DNA from: Rotaria socialis
Taxonomy: Eukaryota > Rotifera > Eurotatoria > Philodinida > Philodinidae
Direction of reading: 5' to 3'
Assembly (NCBI GenBank): GCA_905331475.1
Contig: CAJNYU010000951.1
Location: 1 to 64,000, forward strand
Length of the DNA stretch: 64,000 nt
Shown: piece after piece, positions 22,847 through 32,909 of the stretch
Numbering within the stretch: position 1 is the stretch's first letter
How the letters are laid out: each line of letters opens with the position of its first letter
The notes under the pieces: generated by a model
What the model saw: the letters and a program-made list of their open reading frames with translations, nothing else
What the model was told of the DNA's origin: nothing
Databases searched by the model: none
Program-made: the position numbers and the translations under genes

Positions 22847-23133
22847 CCCAGGACGAGCTTTACGACGTCCGTATACGGTGAAATACGGGCCGTATACGGC
22901 CGTTTTCTGCCGTATACGACGGTAAATCGCTGTATTTGGCCGTATTACATGGCTCCGCATTACGATCGTAAATCTCCGTGTCGTAATACGGTGAAATACG
23001 ATCAAAAACGACCGTAAAGCGCCGCATTTCGCCGTATACGGCACGGAGATTTACGATCGTAATACGGAGCCATGTAATACGGCCAAATACGGCGATTTAC
23101 CGTCATATACGCCCGTGTATGTTCGACCTGGGG
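22847..23133. mobile_element. CG-rich hairpin element built of CGTATACGGC words
   Basis: The region is a 287-bp palindrome. A 45-bp core arm (22936-22980) pairs with 23042-23086, and the outer arms share CCCAGG.CGA ends. Variants of CGTATACGG, CCGTATTAC and GGTAAATCG recur at least eight times. It is strikingly richer in CpG than the surrounding AT-rich DNA. No target duplication is obvious. Frames on both strands here are shadows of the palindrome. It is probably a miniature transposon. A protein-binding array is an alternative explanation for the self-complementary words. Confidence 0.55.
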
Positions 23134-23716
23134 TGTCACGACGAATGAAAGGCTGGTATGGTAGCTGGTGAACAATTTCAATTTTATGACAAATTCGACA
23201 CACCTACATCTCCACACATTATAAATAGACTCACCTTCAGTGAATGGGTACTGTTTTCCACAAATGGAGATTTAGATTTAAGGATTGCTTAATTGAGAGA
23301 TTATGAATTGAGAAATGTTTATACAAAAAATGTAGTCATCAGATATCCTCTGGTTATTCTTATCATGTTTTTGATATGTTTCAGTCGTTTGTCATACATA
23401 TTAAAGCATACCATCAGTTCATTTAGAGTAATATCTGTATTGATAAAATACTGCTTATATAATATATCGAATCAAAAATATTAACTGTACAAAAATATGC
23501 TTGGCACGTCTATTATTATAATATAGCATTGTTGAGATCATTCTATTTGACGTGGCTTGCGGTAGGACAATTTTACTTTTACATACAAGTGCAACTTCAA
23601 TCGAGACTATTGGTTTCATATACGAAACATTCGAAATCGGAATTTTCTTAAAGTCACTCTCTGTTAATTAACTACCTTTTTTATGTTATTATTTTATTGC
23701 TAGTCTACGAATGCTA

Positions 23717-25102
23717 CCCAGTCAGACAAACTACTAAAAAAAACGTGTAAAAACGCGTCGAAATTTTAACGAAAAAAAAATCGTAAAAAGCGCACATTTC
23801 TACGCGTTCGTAACGCGTTAGAGTTACTAAACGAACATTACTTCGTTCAAAAAATTAACGCGTTATAAACGCGTTAAAATGTGCGCTTTTTACGATTTTC
23901 TTTTCGCTAAAAAGAAAAACGCGTTTTTCCGCGTTTTTTCTGTTGTTTATCATACTTGGCCAGCCATCAAGAATTCTTCTTCCGTTATGTTCTTCACTGT
24001 TGAGATAGCGTGAACTCGAGTGAAACTGATATCAAATAGTGACATTTTTTTCTAACTTACTGCGGTCTCCAAGATTCGATCCTACGATGTTCTGATTGAG
24101 AGTCGAATATAGTATCCATTCGACTAATCTGACGATTGAAAGTTAGAGTGAAAATACTATTCGAATCGAATAAAATTAGATGCATAGAGAATGAAATGAA
24201 TTTTGATAAATTAAGACTTAAATCAACTTTTGCTGCTTTGAGCTTTGATGAGAAAAAATTAAAACAGATATTCATCCGAAAAGTATGCTTATATTTTGTT
24301 AGATATTTAAAAAAATATTTTTCATAATTTTTTTCTTATTATTTTAAGATAAATTTCTAAAAAATTTAAAACAATATACAAATATGTAAAAACCATATAC
24401 ACATTTTTTCAATGATGCATTTGGAAAAAATCTTTGAAAAAGTTTTTAAAATATTTCTGAAAGTATGCATATTATTTTAAATATTTTTGAGAATATATTT
24501 AAAAATATTTGGAATTTTCACATGCGCATTTATTCAAAAAATTCACGTTCATCCAAAATATTACATCTTTCTTTGTTCAATATCAGGATAATTCTTTGTT
24601 CCTAAAATATGTCTGTTTTACGATAATGAACATATTTTATGTTGCAGTAGAAATGAGAATTCTACAAAATTCAAAATTCTGCTATTGATTGATATTAATT
24701 TTTACCAATGGGTACATAGAATAAGATCAAAAATTGGCCACCCGATAGATTTCATCCTCAGTGTACTAAAAAGACAGTGGGAAATTCTGCACACTTTTAA
24801 ACGGGTATTTTTTTTTGACTACAAAAACTTCTCGTAGATGAAATAATAGTAAAATTTGTACGTAATAAAACCTGTTAAGAAAAAAACGTCTTAAATCTCG
24901 TGAAATTAAAGTTAGTAACGCATAAAAACGCATAAATCAAAAAAATTTCTACGCATTTTAACTCATAAATATTGTAACGCGTTAAAACGCGTTCGAGAAA
25001 TCGTTAAAACGGCGTTTTAATGATTGGTTACCGTTAAAACGCTGTTTTAACGAAATTTAAACTGGTTTTAACGCGTTATTTTCAAAGGTTTGTCTGACTG
25101 GG
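23717..25102. mobile_element. TA-flanked non-autonomous transposon with AACGCGTT arrays
   Basis: Perfect 15-bp terminal inverted repeats CCCAGTCAGACAAAC (23717-23731) and GTTTGTCTGACTGGG (25088-25102) are flanked by TA on both sides, as in Tc1/mariner-group elements. Just inside both ends lie clusters of the self-complementary word AACGCGTT and its variants (about 23745-23945 and 24890-25075). There is also an internal inverted pair around AAAAAGCGCACATTT (about 23775-23895). The 1.4-kb interior is very AT-rich and has no transposase frame. Confidence 0.75.
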
Positions 25103-25774
25103 TAGTAATCATATATATAAGTACTGAGTAATACTAGGATTTACGAGTTGTTTTTGTGCGCGTCCAACCAGTCTTCCTCTTCATTAATTGCTAAAGTAAT
25201 TACTTTTTATTTTCAGTTTGCATATATGTTTACATGAATCAATAGACCTTGACATTTCCATCCTAAAGATTATTTTTGTTTTTAACGAGCGTGGTAATTA
25301 CATGTATTTCGCTCTTACCTTTGCGCTTCGTGTTGCTACGATGAGAAAATATATACTGATATTTACATACATGTGCGCAGCGGCGGTTTGAAGTGGTCAA
25401 TTAGGAGTGAGAGGTGATTATTATGAAAAAAATTACATTTTTCTGACAGAAAGCAAAACAGCATTTTCAGCTTTGATAGGAAAAACAAATTTCCCTTAAT
25501 TGCACCGACAACTACACCCTTTTAAAATTATGGTCAACATTTAAACCTTGAGTTTTTCATCACCCTTGTCAATGAACATAATATAAACAAGTATGCACTG
25601 AAAATTTGTTACCTTTATTCTTTCACTTGATGTGCAATAAAATGATTCATGTATGTAGCGATGCAAAACGACAGTGTTTCTTCCGTTTTGACTTGCTGTA
25701 AACTGGCGTTACGTTAAATAAATGTGATCAAAATATTAATAAATATTATTGATTAGATAACGCTTGAGAAGAAT
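25103..25774. other. Upstream region of the 25775 gene
   Basis: Nothing recognisable apart from AT-rich DNA. It would hold the promoter and leader of the following gene. Confidence 0.3.
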
Positions 25775-26428
25775 ATGGAAATAGCCGGATACAAATCGTT
25801 ACCTTCTCATTTTGGTCAATTGACAGAGAGTATTTTTGATAGTTACTCTATCTACACATTAAACATTCCATCGGATATTATTGATAAATATCTTCCAAAT
25901 AAACTTCGTGCTTTTGCTTCACACACATTAAAAAATTTGGCTAAATGTTATTTCTTTTATTCAAAACCAATTATTTATGCATCTCGATCGCAAGTAAGTG
26001 GCTATACTGAACCATTATCTTATTCAACGTCACTTGGCGACCTTGTAGAAGATCTATTCTCAAATAACAATCCGAAACTACGCTACAATTTTTTAGTTTC
26101 TGATAATTGCTTAGTATTTGCGCGAATTCCTCGTGTTCGCCATGTAACATATCATCTTCTTTGTAAACATATCACATTATCAAATCGATCAACAGATGTT
26201 AGATTCGCTGGAGAATTTTGGCGTGATGAATTTAATAATTTTCTATTGAATAATAATTCCGGTACATATCGACCATCGGATACATTAATAGAACAAGCTG
26301 TTAAATTGTTCAATCACTGCATGGCTAAATTAAAATTTCAAGGTATTAGTTTTCAAATCAGCAGTCTACCCTCCACTCGGCGTCGAGTTATCATCAAAAT
26401 CAAGCGAAAACGACCTATAAAAACATGA
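25775..26428 (+). CDS. Hypothetical 217-residue protein
   Basis: A single uninterrupted frame starts at an ATG with an A-rich context (GAAGAATATGG) and ends in a strongly basic tail (RRRVIIKIKRKRP). There is no signal peptide, membrane segment or Cys cluster. The middle is mixed alpha/beta in composition with many Tyr, Asn and Phe. I do not recognise the family. The length of the frame, its codon use (A/T-ending codons, like neighbouring real genes) and the lack of a competing frame support a real gene. The basic C-terminus might bind nucleic acid or act as a nuclear signal, which is only inference. It lies between two mobile elements and could have been carried by one. Confidence 0.6.
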   Translation: MEIAGYKSLPSHFGQLTESIFDSYSIYTLNIPSDIIDKYLPNKLRAFASHTLKNLAKCYFFYSKPIIYASRSQVSGYTEPLSYSTSLGDLVEDLFSNNNPKLRYNFLVSDNCLVFARIPRVRHVTYHLLCKHITLSNRSTDVRFAGEFWRDEFNNFLLNNNSGTYRPSDTLIEQAVKLFNHCMAKLKFQGISFQISSLPSTRRRVIIKIKRKRPIKT

Positions 26429-26633
26429 TCTATGTCGTACTTAGATCACAAGTGGGTAAATATTGAATCTATACAATGATGATTTTGAATTGTCGGTGTT
26501 CACGAAGATGCCATTCATACTCGCACCGTTAGTTTTTACTTTGATAATTTTTTTAACAAATTAAAATAAAATACAAAACGACAATACCTATTTCTTGATC
26601 TATGACAAGGGGGAAGTAACTGATTTCAATAGC

Positions 26634-26742
26634 TGAAATCAACTTGAAATCATGTGAAATCATTCGAAATCATCTGAAATCACCTGAAATCATTTGAAAT
26701 CATCTGAAATCATCTGAAATCACCTGAAATCACAAGAAATAA
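26634..26742. repeat. TGAAATCAYY tandem array, left
   Basis: About ten head-to-tail copies of TGAAATCA followed by two variable bases (AC, TG, TT, TC, CC). It forms the inner part of the left end of the 26606-30626 element. Confidence 0.85.
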
Positions 26743-27662
26743 TTGGTTTATGCATGCATTGCGGGAAAGATAAAAATCCAAGAAAATTCAAAATTTTCAC
26801 AGAAAAAATCTAGATTTTAGCTTTTGCTGTCAAATTCTTCACGGTAATTTGAAATACTTCAGGATTTTTATTTTTCCATCAATGTAAACATAAACGTTTT
26901 GAGAAATAGGAATATAAAATGAGAGAAATACGAAAGTGAGCTTCCAATTCCGCTTCGATTGACTTTACTGCAACAAGAACAATGAGCTAATAATATATGA
27001 AACAGGTAGACCGGTCGGTCTTTGGAAATAGATTATGACCTATACATAGATGACATCAACCGGCCCATGGAGTTCCGCAGGCAAACCAGTCTATCAATTC
27101 TATCTATCCCAAATACTAATCTAATAGAACTGATCATAATGAATTCAAAACAAATTTTGACTGATAGAAATGAGAAATAATAGTAATTTACTGGCACCAT
27201 TCTTCAAACATGTTACCAAACTTCGATTACACATCAATGGGTTTTGCATTATTCCTAATCAGTCATGTGTGACAAAGTTTATTAACACAGCCATTTGAAG
27301 ACTAAAATTCGAAACTCACATGCATCCTTTACTGACACTAAATGAATAAATAATAGATTTAGCATAAAATCTACATAAAAATTGACCTTATTCGTAAGTG
27401 AAACATCCCCAGTTGATTTTATTGTGTATCATTTTATGGTATCACTTTCTTATCTAGTTGGTTGTTCTTGCATGTTATACCAATCGTATCATTTCATCGA
27501 GTTTTATACCATGCTTTACTCTTCTCGCTTCGATATGTATATACTACTAATTCTGTGACCGTCTACTGACTCTCATTGTATTGAGTTTATCGTTTCTCCT
27601 CATATAAACCTTTCGCGGCGATGTGAGCTACCGGTGGCCCACACTAGAATATACATTAATTA

Positions 27663-27979
27663 GTCAGCCATAAACAATAGTAAGTCCTCAGAAAATTTCT
27701 TCGTCCAGTAAACTTTCTGGAGCAATCTGCGCTGATCATTTTGGTAAAAAAACATTTTAAGTTTGACATATAAATGACGATGCCCGGGTCAAAATACTGA
27801 AAAAACGTTGTAGCTCTAGCAAATAGAGTTGCTTGATGTTTTTCAGTATTTTAACCCAGGCATCGTCATTTATTTGTTAAATTTAAAATATTTTTTTACC
27901 AAAATGATCGGAGCAGATAGCTCCACAAAGTCTGTCAAGTCAAGAAATTTTCTGAAAAACTTCTGTTTTTATGGCTGAC
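27663..27979. mobile_element. TA-flanked hairpin MITE (317 bp)
   Basis: The two halves, about 155 bp each, are reverse complements with scattered mismatches. The ends are GTCAGCCATAAA and its complement, bounded by TA (27661-27662 and 27980-27981). Conserved blocks include AATGACGATGCC and TCATTTTGGTAAAAAAA. This is a typical Tc1/mariner-type miniature element, nested inside the 26606-30626 element. Confidence 0.75.
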
Positions 27980-30370
27980 TACCCATGGAAGTAAACCAGT
28001 TATACTCCTAAAATTTTGAAACTTTCGGTGATTCTATAGCCTATTATCACCCTATGAATCATCAGTTAAACTTGAATATTCCAGTTTTTAACGAGCTTTT
28101 GTTTGATATAAAAATCACTTTTATACCTCTTTGCATTTGAGCTATAATCCCCGGAAAATTTTTTGGGAATCCTGTAGAATCAAATCGTCGCGAAAGGGAT
28201 AACAACATATCATCTATTAATCTATGGCACACGTCTACTTTGATCGGTGATAAGTGCTTGTGCTGTCTCCTTGTCTCGCTATGATATCTATTGTTCTCCT
28301 CTCTCTCGATCTACACTGGGTATCCGTATAAAAAGTAGACAAGGGAGGATAAATTGATTCTGGTGTGAAGTATACACTAAAATCGTGACAGTAAGGCCTG
28401 CCATTCGGCTGGTAAATTTTTGCTTGTCTCCAAAAGGACGATACACTAGATACTAGTGTCTGTAATCATGAAATAAACTGGTTGCTAATGTGTAGAATCG
28501 TTAGTGTTTTTTTGTATTTTAATGGCGAAAAGAAGGAAATCGACGACTAATTTCTGTAGACTATAATTAACTGGGAAGGTAGTAATTAATCTCTGCGATT
28601 GAAAGAGGATAGAGATTCGGAAAATCTTGTGCTTAAACTTAGATTCATCACTTTCTTCAAAACTTTATGCGAGTTTCGGAAAACTTGATTACTGCAACCA
28701 ACTGTGTCTGGCATGGATGTCCCTGGATGAACAGCTATTTAAAAGAAAACTATGAGCTGATTAAGGGAAATATCTATAACCCATGCAGTAGGTTCTTTTA
28801 TTTCAGTCTTGGCTGATCCATTGAAACCTCTAAATTAGGAAGGTTTTGTATACCAGGTTATCCTACGAGTTAATATTCTAGTAAAATTTTCAAATAATCC
28901 GTATTTTCCTTTTTATTCATTTTTACCATTATTTCCCTCATCGTTATTATCTATTTAGCTATGCATTTATCTTTCTTACATCTTTTTATTTCTGCTGTAT
29001 TGTTTTAGTATGTTCACTGGAATTTGTGTAAGATCTTCTAATATACTTGATATTGACAGCGATCAATTTCTTTTCAACTTTTCAGACAGTTCTCCTATGA
29101 GAAACTAGTCGTTCTCTTGGAATTTCAAGATATTTGTAACAGAGATCTGAGTTTAAAACTGAATCAAACGCAACTCTCTCCTTGACTCAAAAATAATCTC
29201 TGATTAGGTCTCAATCATGACTAACCAGGCCGCTATTAAGTAGGTACTATATCGTGTTCTCTGTATCTTAAATCTTTTCAAATTGCATAGATCTTTCAAT
29301 GTGAGAAGCCTAGAAAATTGTATAACTATTTTGTATATTTTATTTGAGAATGAGGTACACTCTATCCGTTTGTTTCAAGATAGATAATTTTAGAGGAAGT
29401 TGGCCCCTGTGCACAAGCTTTCGTGGCTACCTCATTTTTCATAAGCTTAGTATGGATTTCCAGTTGTTTACAGTATTTTGCCTTAGCAATGCTTGCAAAT
29501 TTTCGAATCAATACATTCGTACATTTCTGTTATGTGAATAAGTAGTACTGTTTGCTCCTTTCATTGCATTATCGGTAGCAAAGCTATCAACCTGCGGGTT
29601 TAACAGGTTATGACTCTGCTACATACTCCACTTCGCTAATCCACATGGAACGTGAATTGAACAAACTAAAATGAAATCTTAATATCGTATTTTCCTTATG
29701 CAAAAGCTAACAAACTCATTGGGCTAAGCTTTGGCCACACTGACTGCAGTACAGCTCTGACAATTAAGTTACAGTTCGACCGAAATTAGAAGTTAGTATA
29801 ATTCGGTTCTTAACATCTGAATCTTGTTCCAAATAGATGATACTGATGGAGAAGGTAATTGTGCAATTTCAAAAAATAAGACATTCCTTGATCGATAAGG
29901 AATAACCAACTCTTTATATACAGCTTAAGTCCTGATATCCAGAGTAGATTCTCTTTGAAGCTTTGAATTTTTGTCGATCAGGTTCCTTATTACGAAAAAC
30001 CGAAACTTCAGTAAAATTTGTTATACGATCTAGACAAATTTTGTTTATGAAAATACAGAAATTCTCTTTTTTTTCGTATGAACCGAGTCGAATCAGGATT
30101 TTCTTGTTAGCTTTGATCACTGTTGTCAAGCGATATTCAATCGTTAGAAGTTGTTAAAAGTTCTTTTTCTAAGATATTTCAAGTAGCTAATAATAAAAGT
30201 TTTATCAATTCGCGTATTTTCGTTTTCGCCTTCGCTTTCGCATTCTTATTGAATAGTTTTTTCACTAAAACTTATATTTTCTTATGCTTTTTGCTGGCTT
30301 ATGGTAATTTAGCTTCATAAAAGAAATTCCTTTGAATTCCAATAAAAAATAATGCATTTTGACAAGTTTT

Positions 30371-30610
30371 TGAAATCACCTGAAATCATTTGAAATCACT
30401 TGAAATCACTGAAATCACTTGAAATCACCTGAAATCACTGAAATCGTTGGAAATCACTTGAAATCACTTGAAATCACTTGAAATCACTTGAAATCACTTG
30501 AAATCATTTGAAATCATCCGAAATCACTTGAAATCATTTGAAATCATCCGAAATCACTTGAAATCATCTGAAATCAAAAACTCCATGTGAAATCATGAAA
30601 TCATGAAATC
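30371..30610. repeat. TGAAATCAYY tandem array, right
   Basis: About 22 copies of a 10-bp unit TGAAATCAYY, most often TGAAATCACT. Some 8-bp short units (TGAAATCAC) mark slippage. The array ends just before the TTCCCCCTTG terminus. It is in the same orientation as the left array. Confidence 0.9.
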
Positions 30611-30626
30611 AGTTTGTTCCCCCTTG

Positions 30627-31381
30627 GTCTCTACTTAACGAAAGTTCTCGAATAAGGAAAACCTGCAATACAAATAAAACGGATTTCTGACATTTTTCTA
30701 GAATAGAAATATGTTTTTGGTGCATATAAACGAGTAGGACTATTAAGCCAGCATACTAGAGAGTAGACCAGAGTCACCTTGAATATCGAAATGAACAATT
30801 ATTGCCATTTGATGTGTTGTTGTGAGCAAGCTGATATAAGACTACGGTTTTTGTTCCCAATATTCTAAAGAATATTCAGATACAAATACAAAGTTTATAA
30901 TGGATTCTCTAAAATAGATAGAGCAGATCTTTAGAAACAAATGCAATATACATTATGCTGATAAATCATCAATTCGTCAAATATTAATCATTTATCAATA
31001 CTTTCAAAAGAAGATGAACTTTAAATGGTACAACAGTTTAGGTATTAAGCTATGAAAAATCTAAGAATATACTATGGGAAATTTTAGTAAAGTCTATCAA
31101 ACACTTCAATCCATTATATGAGCCGCGAATGTTTGTGATTATATCTAAAAACAATATCTTTTATTTAGCAGGTCTTGTTTTTTTATTATGAATTTCTTTT
31201 CACATTGATTATTTTGTTTGTTACTAGACAAAGTTATGGAACGAATATTTTCTTTTCATTAGTTAAATTGGAAAAAATACATTAAATTAATAATATATAC
31301 TTTTATAGCGCGCATATATAGAATTATAGATTATTTTTATCCTATTTTATATTCTTGTTTATTAAACTATATAAAATAAAC
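30627..31381. other. AT-rich intergenic region
   Basis: No gene, RNA or repeat of note. It becomes very AT-rich toward 31381, which may be the promoter and leader of the next gene. Confidence 0.3.
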
Positions 31382-31708
31382 ATGTCATGCGAACAAAAAG
31401 AGGAACAATTTAAGCTTCGTTTTCTTGATTGTGATTGTACATGTTGTGGCGTTCGTCAACGCTATACTCCTTCAATAACATGTAATGTCAATCAATCTCA
31501 ATTTAAACAACTTGTTAAAGATGTATCAAAATCGCGATATGGATTAGATTGTAATTGTCTCTGTGGTGGAGATTTATCATCCAAGAATATTGAATCATGT
31601 CCTTGTCCAACGACTTATGCTACCATGAAACCCATACAAATCAATTTTAATGTAGACACAGGTGTTAAACAATTAGCAAATGCACCATTACCTACTCACA
31701 GTCAATAA
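31382..31708 (+). CDS. Small cysteine-rich protein, no signal peptide
   Basis: A single exon of 108 residues. I chose the ATG at 31382 (ATAAACATGTCATGC), because a longer frame from 31355 begins with a non-ATG codon. The protein carries two Cys clusters, CDCTCCG near residue 18 and CNCLCGG near residue 60, plus further cysteines between and after them. This could form a metal-binding or disulphide fold. There is no hydrophobic leader. I do not recognise the family. The first cluster resembles the CVCSCC start of the secreted protein at 22037-22366. It lies just outside the 4-kb repeat element. Confidence 0.55.
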   Translation: MSCEQKEEQFKLRFLDCDCTCCGVRQRYTPSITCNVNQSQFKQLVKDVSKSRYGLDCNCLCGGDLSSKNIESCPCPTTYATMKPIQINFNVDTGVKQLANAPLPTHSQ

Positions 31709-32210
31709 AACAATGATGGATAAGACAGTATTTTTTGTATTATAAAGTAGAAATTTGATTTTGTTCGAGTTGATTCATTTTCTCCTTACTCGATAATATT
31801 ATGGTAACACTAAATTGACGTTAGAATGATTGATTTATAAGTTCCTGTTATATCAATAACCCAGTAGTGTCAAACTTGAAACTTTCAAGTTTGACATATA
31901 TGCGGAACCAGAGATCGACACGAGCAGGAGAAATATCAAGATATTCCAAATAACTATGCTATAAAAACAAGTTTATATATTAAAAGAAAAAGATTAACAC
32001 GATCTCGACATGATTAAAATGTAAACAACGTTTATATTACTAATTACAAGATATTGTTGAATTCTATCTAGTTCAGAACATATTTCTTTATTATACTTAT
32101 CTAAAAGTCCTTCCGACATGAAATTAGAAAGTATATTAGCATTTATTCTATTGACGTTCTATACTATTCTCAGATCTTGTCTCATAATATTCGGTTAGAA
32201 ATAATTTGTT

Positions 32211-32909
32211 CTAAATCCTTACTAAATGAAGAAGAAAATTGTTGACTGCAGATATTGTTGTAAATATTCCTAACATCCAAAGAATAATTGGTAATGAAAA
32301 ATAAATTTTCCGATTAATATTTTGTGTAACAGTCTTTGATGTATGAGAATATTCTGAAGATGCACTTGGCAGATATTTTTTGTAAACATTGGGTCGATTA
32401 TACATGTAGCAAATAATTCTAGCATAGCTATGCATCGTTTCATTGATTGCCATCCATGTTGTTCAATCGACTAAAATATTAAAGCACTCATTATATGATA
32501 ACCCATCGGGAATCCTGTTGAAATTATACACATAACAAGAATATGTTTTGAATATTGACTAACTGGATAATAAAGACCACACACCAATGTGCCAAGAATG
32601 AAAATAACTGAATTAGCAAAGCCATATGGAATTGAGTAGGTTAGTAATATCCAATGAAGATTATCTATAGTTGATGAAGCTAATAATGAAATAACGCATA
32701 TGATAAGTCACAAAATAAAAAATATTTGATATCCATAACGACGAGCTAAGAACAAAATTAATGGAGCAAGAAGACCATCAAAACTTTGACCAATACTACC
32801 AATCCAACCTAAAAGAAATCTTTCTAAGTCTATTGAATTACATTTAATATCAATACTAACTTAATTCTGTATCAGATATCATTGCATTTTGTTTTTTAAA
32901 TTGAGTCAT
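32211..32909 (-). pseudogene. Broken monocarboxylate-transporter-like (MFS) gene
   Basis: Read on the minus strand from an ATG at 32909, the sequence encodes major-facilitator-type membrane helices. LGWIGSIGQSFDGLLAPLIL and LARRYGY match the style of the second and third helices of monocarboxylate-transporter-like proteins, and a further helix set includes NSVIFILGTLVCGLYYP. The reading frame is broken by a shift near 32870, a TGA at 32708-32710 and a TAG at 32471-32473. The remaining 3' part (32211-32453) stays open and ends in a last hydrophobic segment. Only about half the usual length of the family is present, with no splice sites that would rescue the frame. It is probably a decayed and truncated copy. 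Confidence 0.55.

Larger units (their letters stand above)
26606..30626. mobile_element. Large (4-kb) non-autonomous element bounded by TGAAATCAYY arrays
   Basis: The left end CAAGGGGGAA (26606) and the right end TTCCCCCTTG (ending 30626) are inverted repeats. Both continue inward to AACTGATTTCA-like DNA and then to arrays of a 10-bp word, about 10 copies on the left and about 22 on the right. The CAAGGG termini are hAT-like, as in the 18626-20747 element. The flanking octamers (26598-26605 and 30627-30634) do not match convincingly, so the two ends may not have moved as one unit. The interior contains a TA-flanked hairpin (27663-27979), a TATA-like site near 28330 (GTATAAAAAGTAG) and no recognisable transposase. 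Confidence 0.55.

Noticed and set aside
22817-23217. Overlapping frames of 60-75 codons on both strands
   Set aside because: Caused by the CGTATACGG palindrome; repetitive peptides with no domain features.
30371-30610. Short regular repeats that might suggest a CRISPR-like array
   Set aside because: The 10-bp units have no unique spacers and the genome is eukaryotic; it is a tandem array inside a transposon end.
1-31000. tRNA or rRNA genes
   Set aside because: No stretch with A- and B-box-like promoter elements and a cloverleaf could be made out by eye; a covariance-model search would be needed to exclude short ncRNAs.
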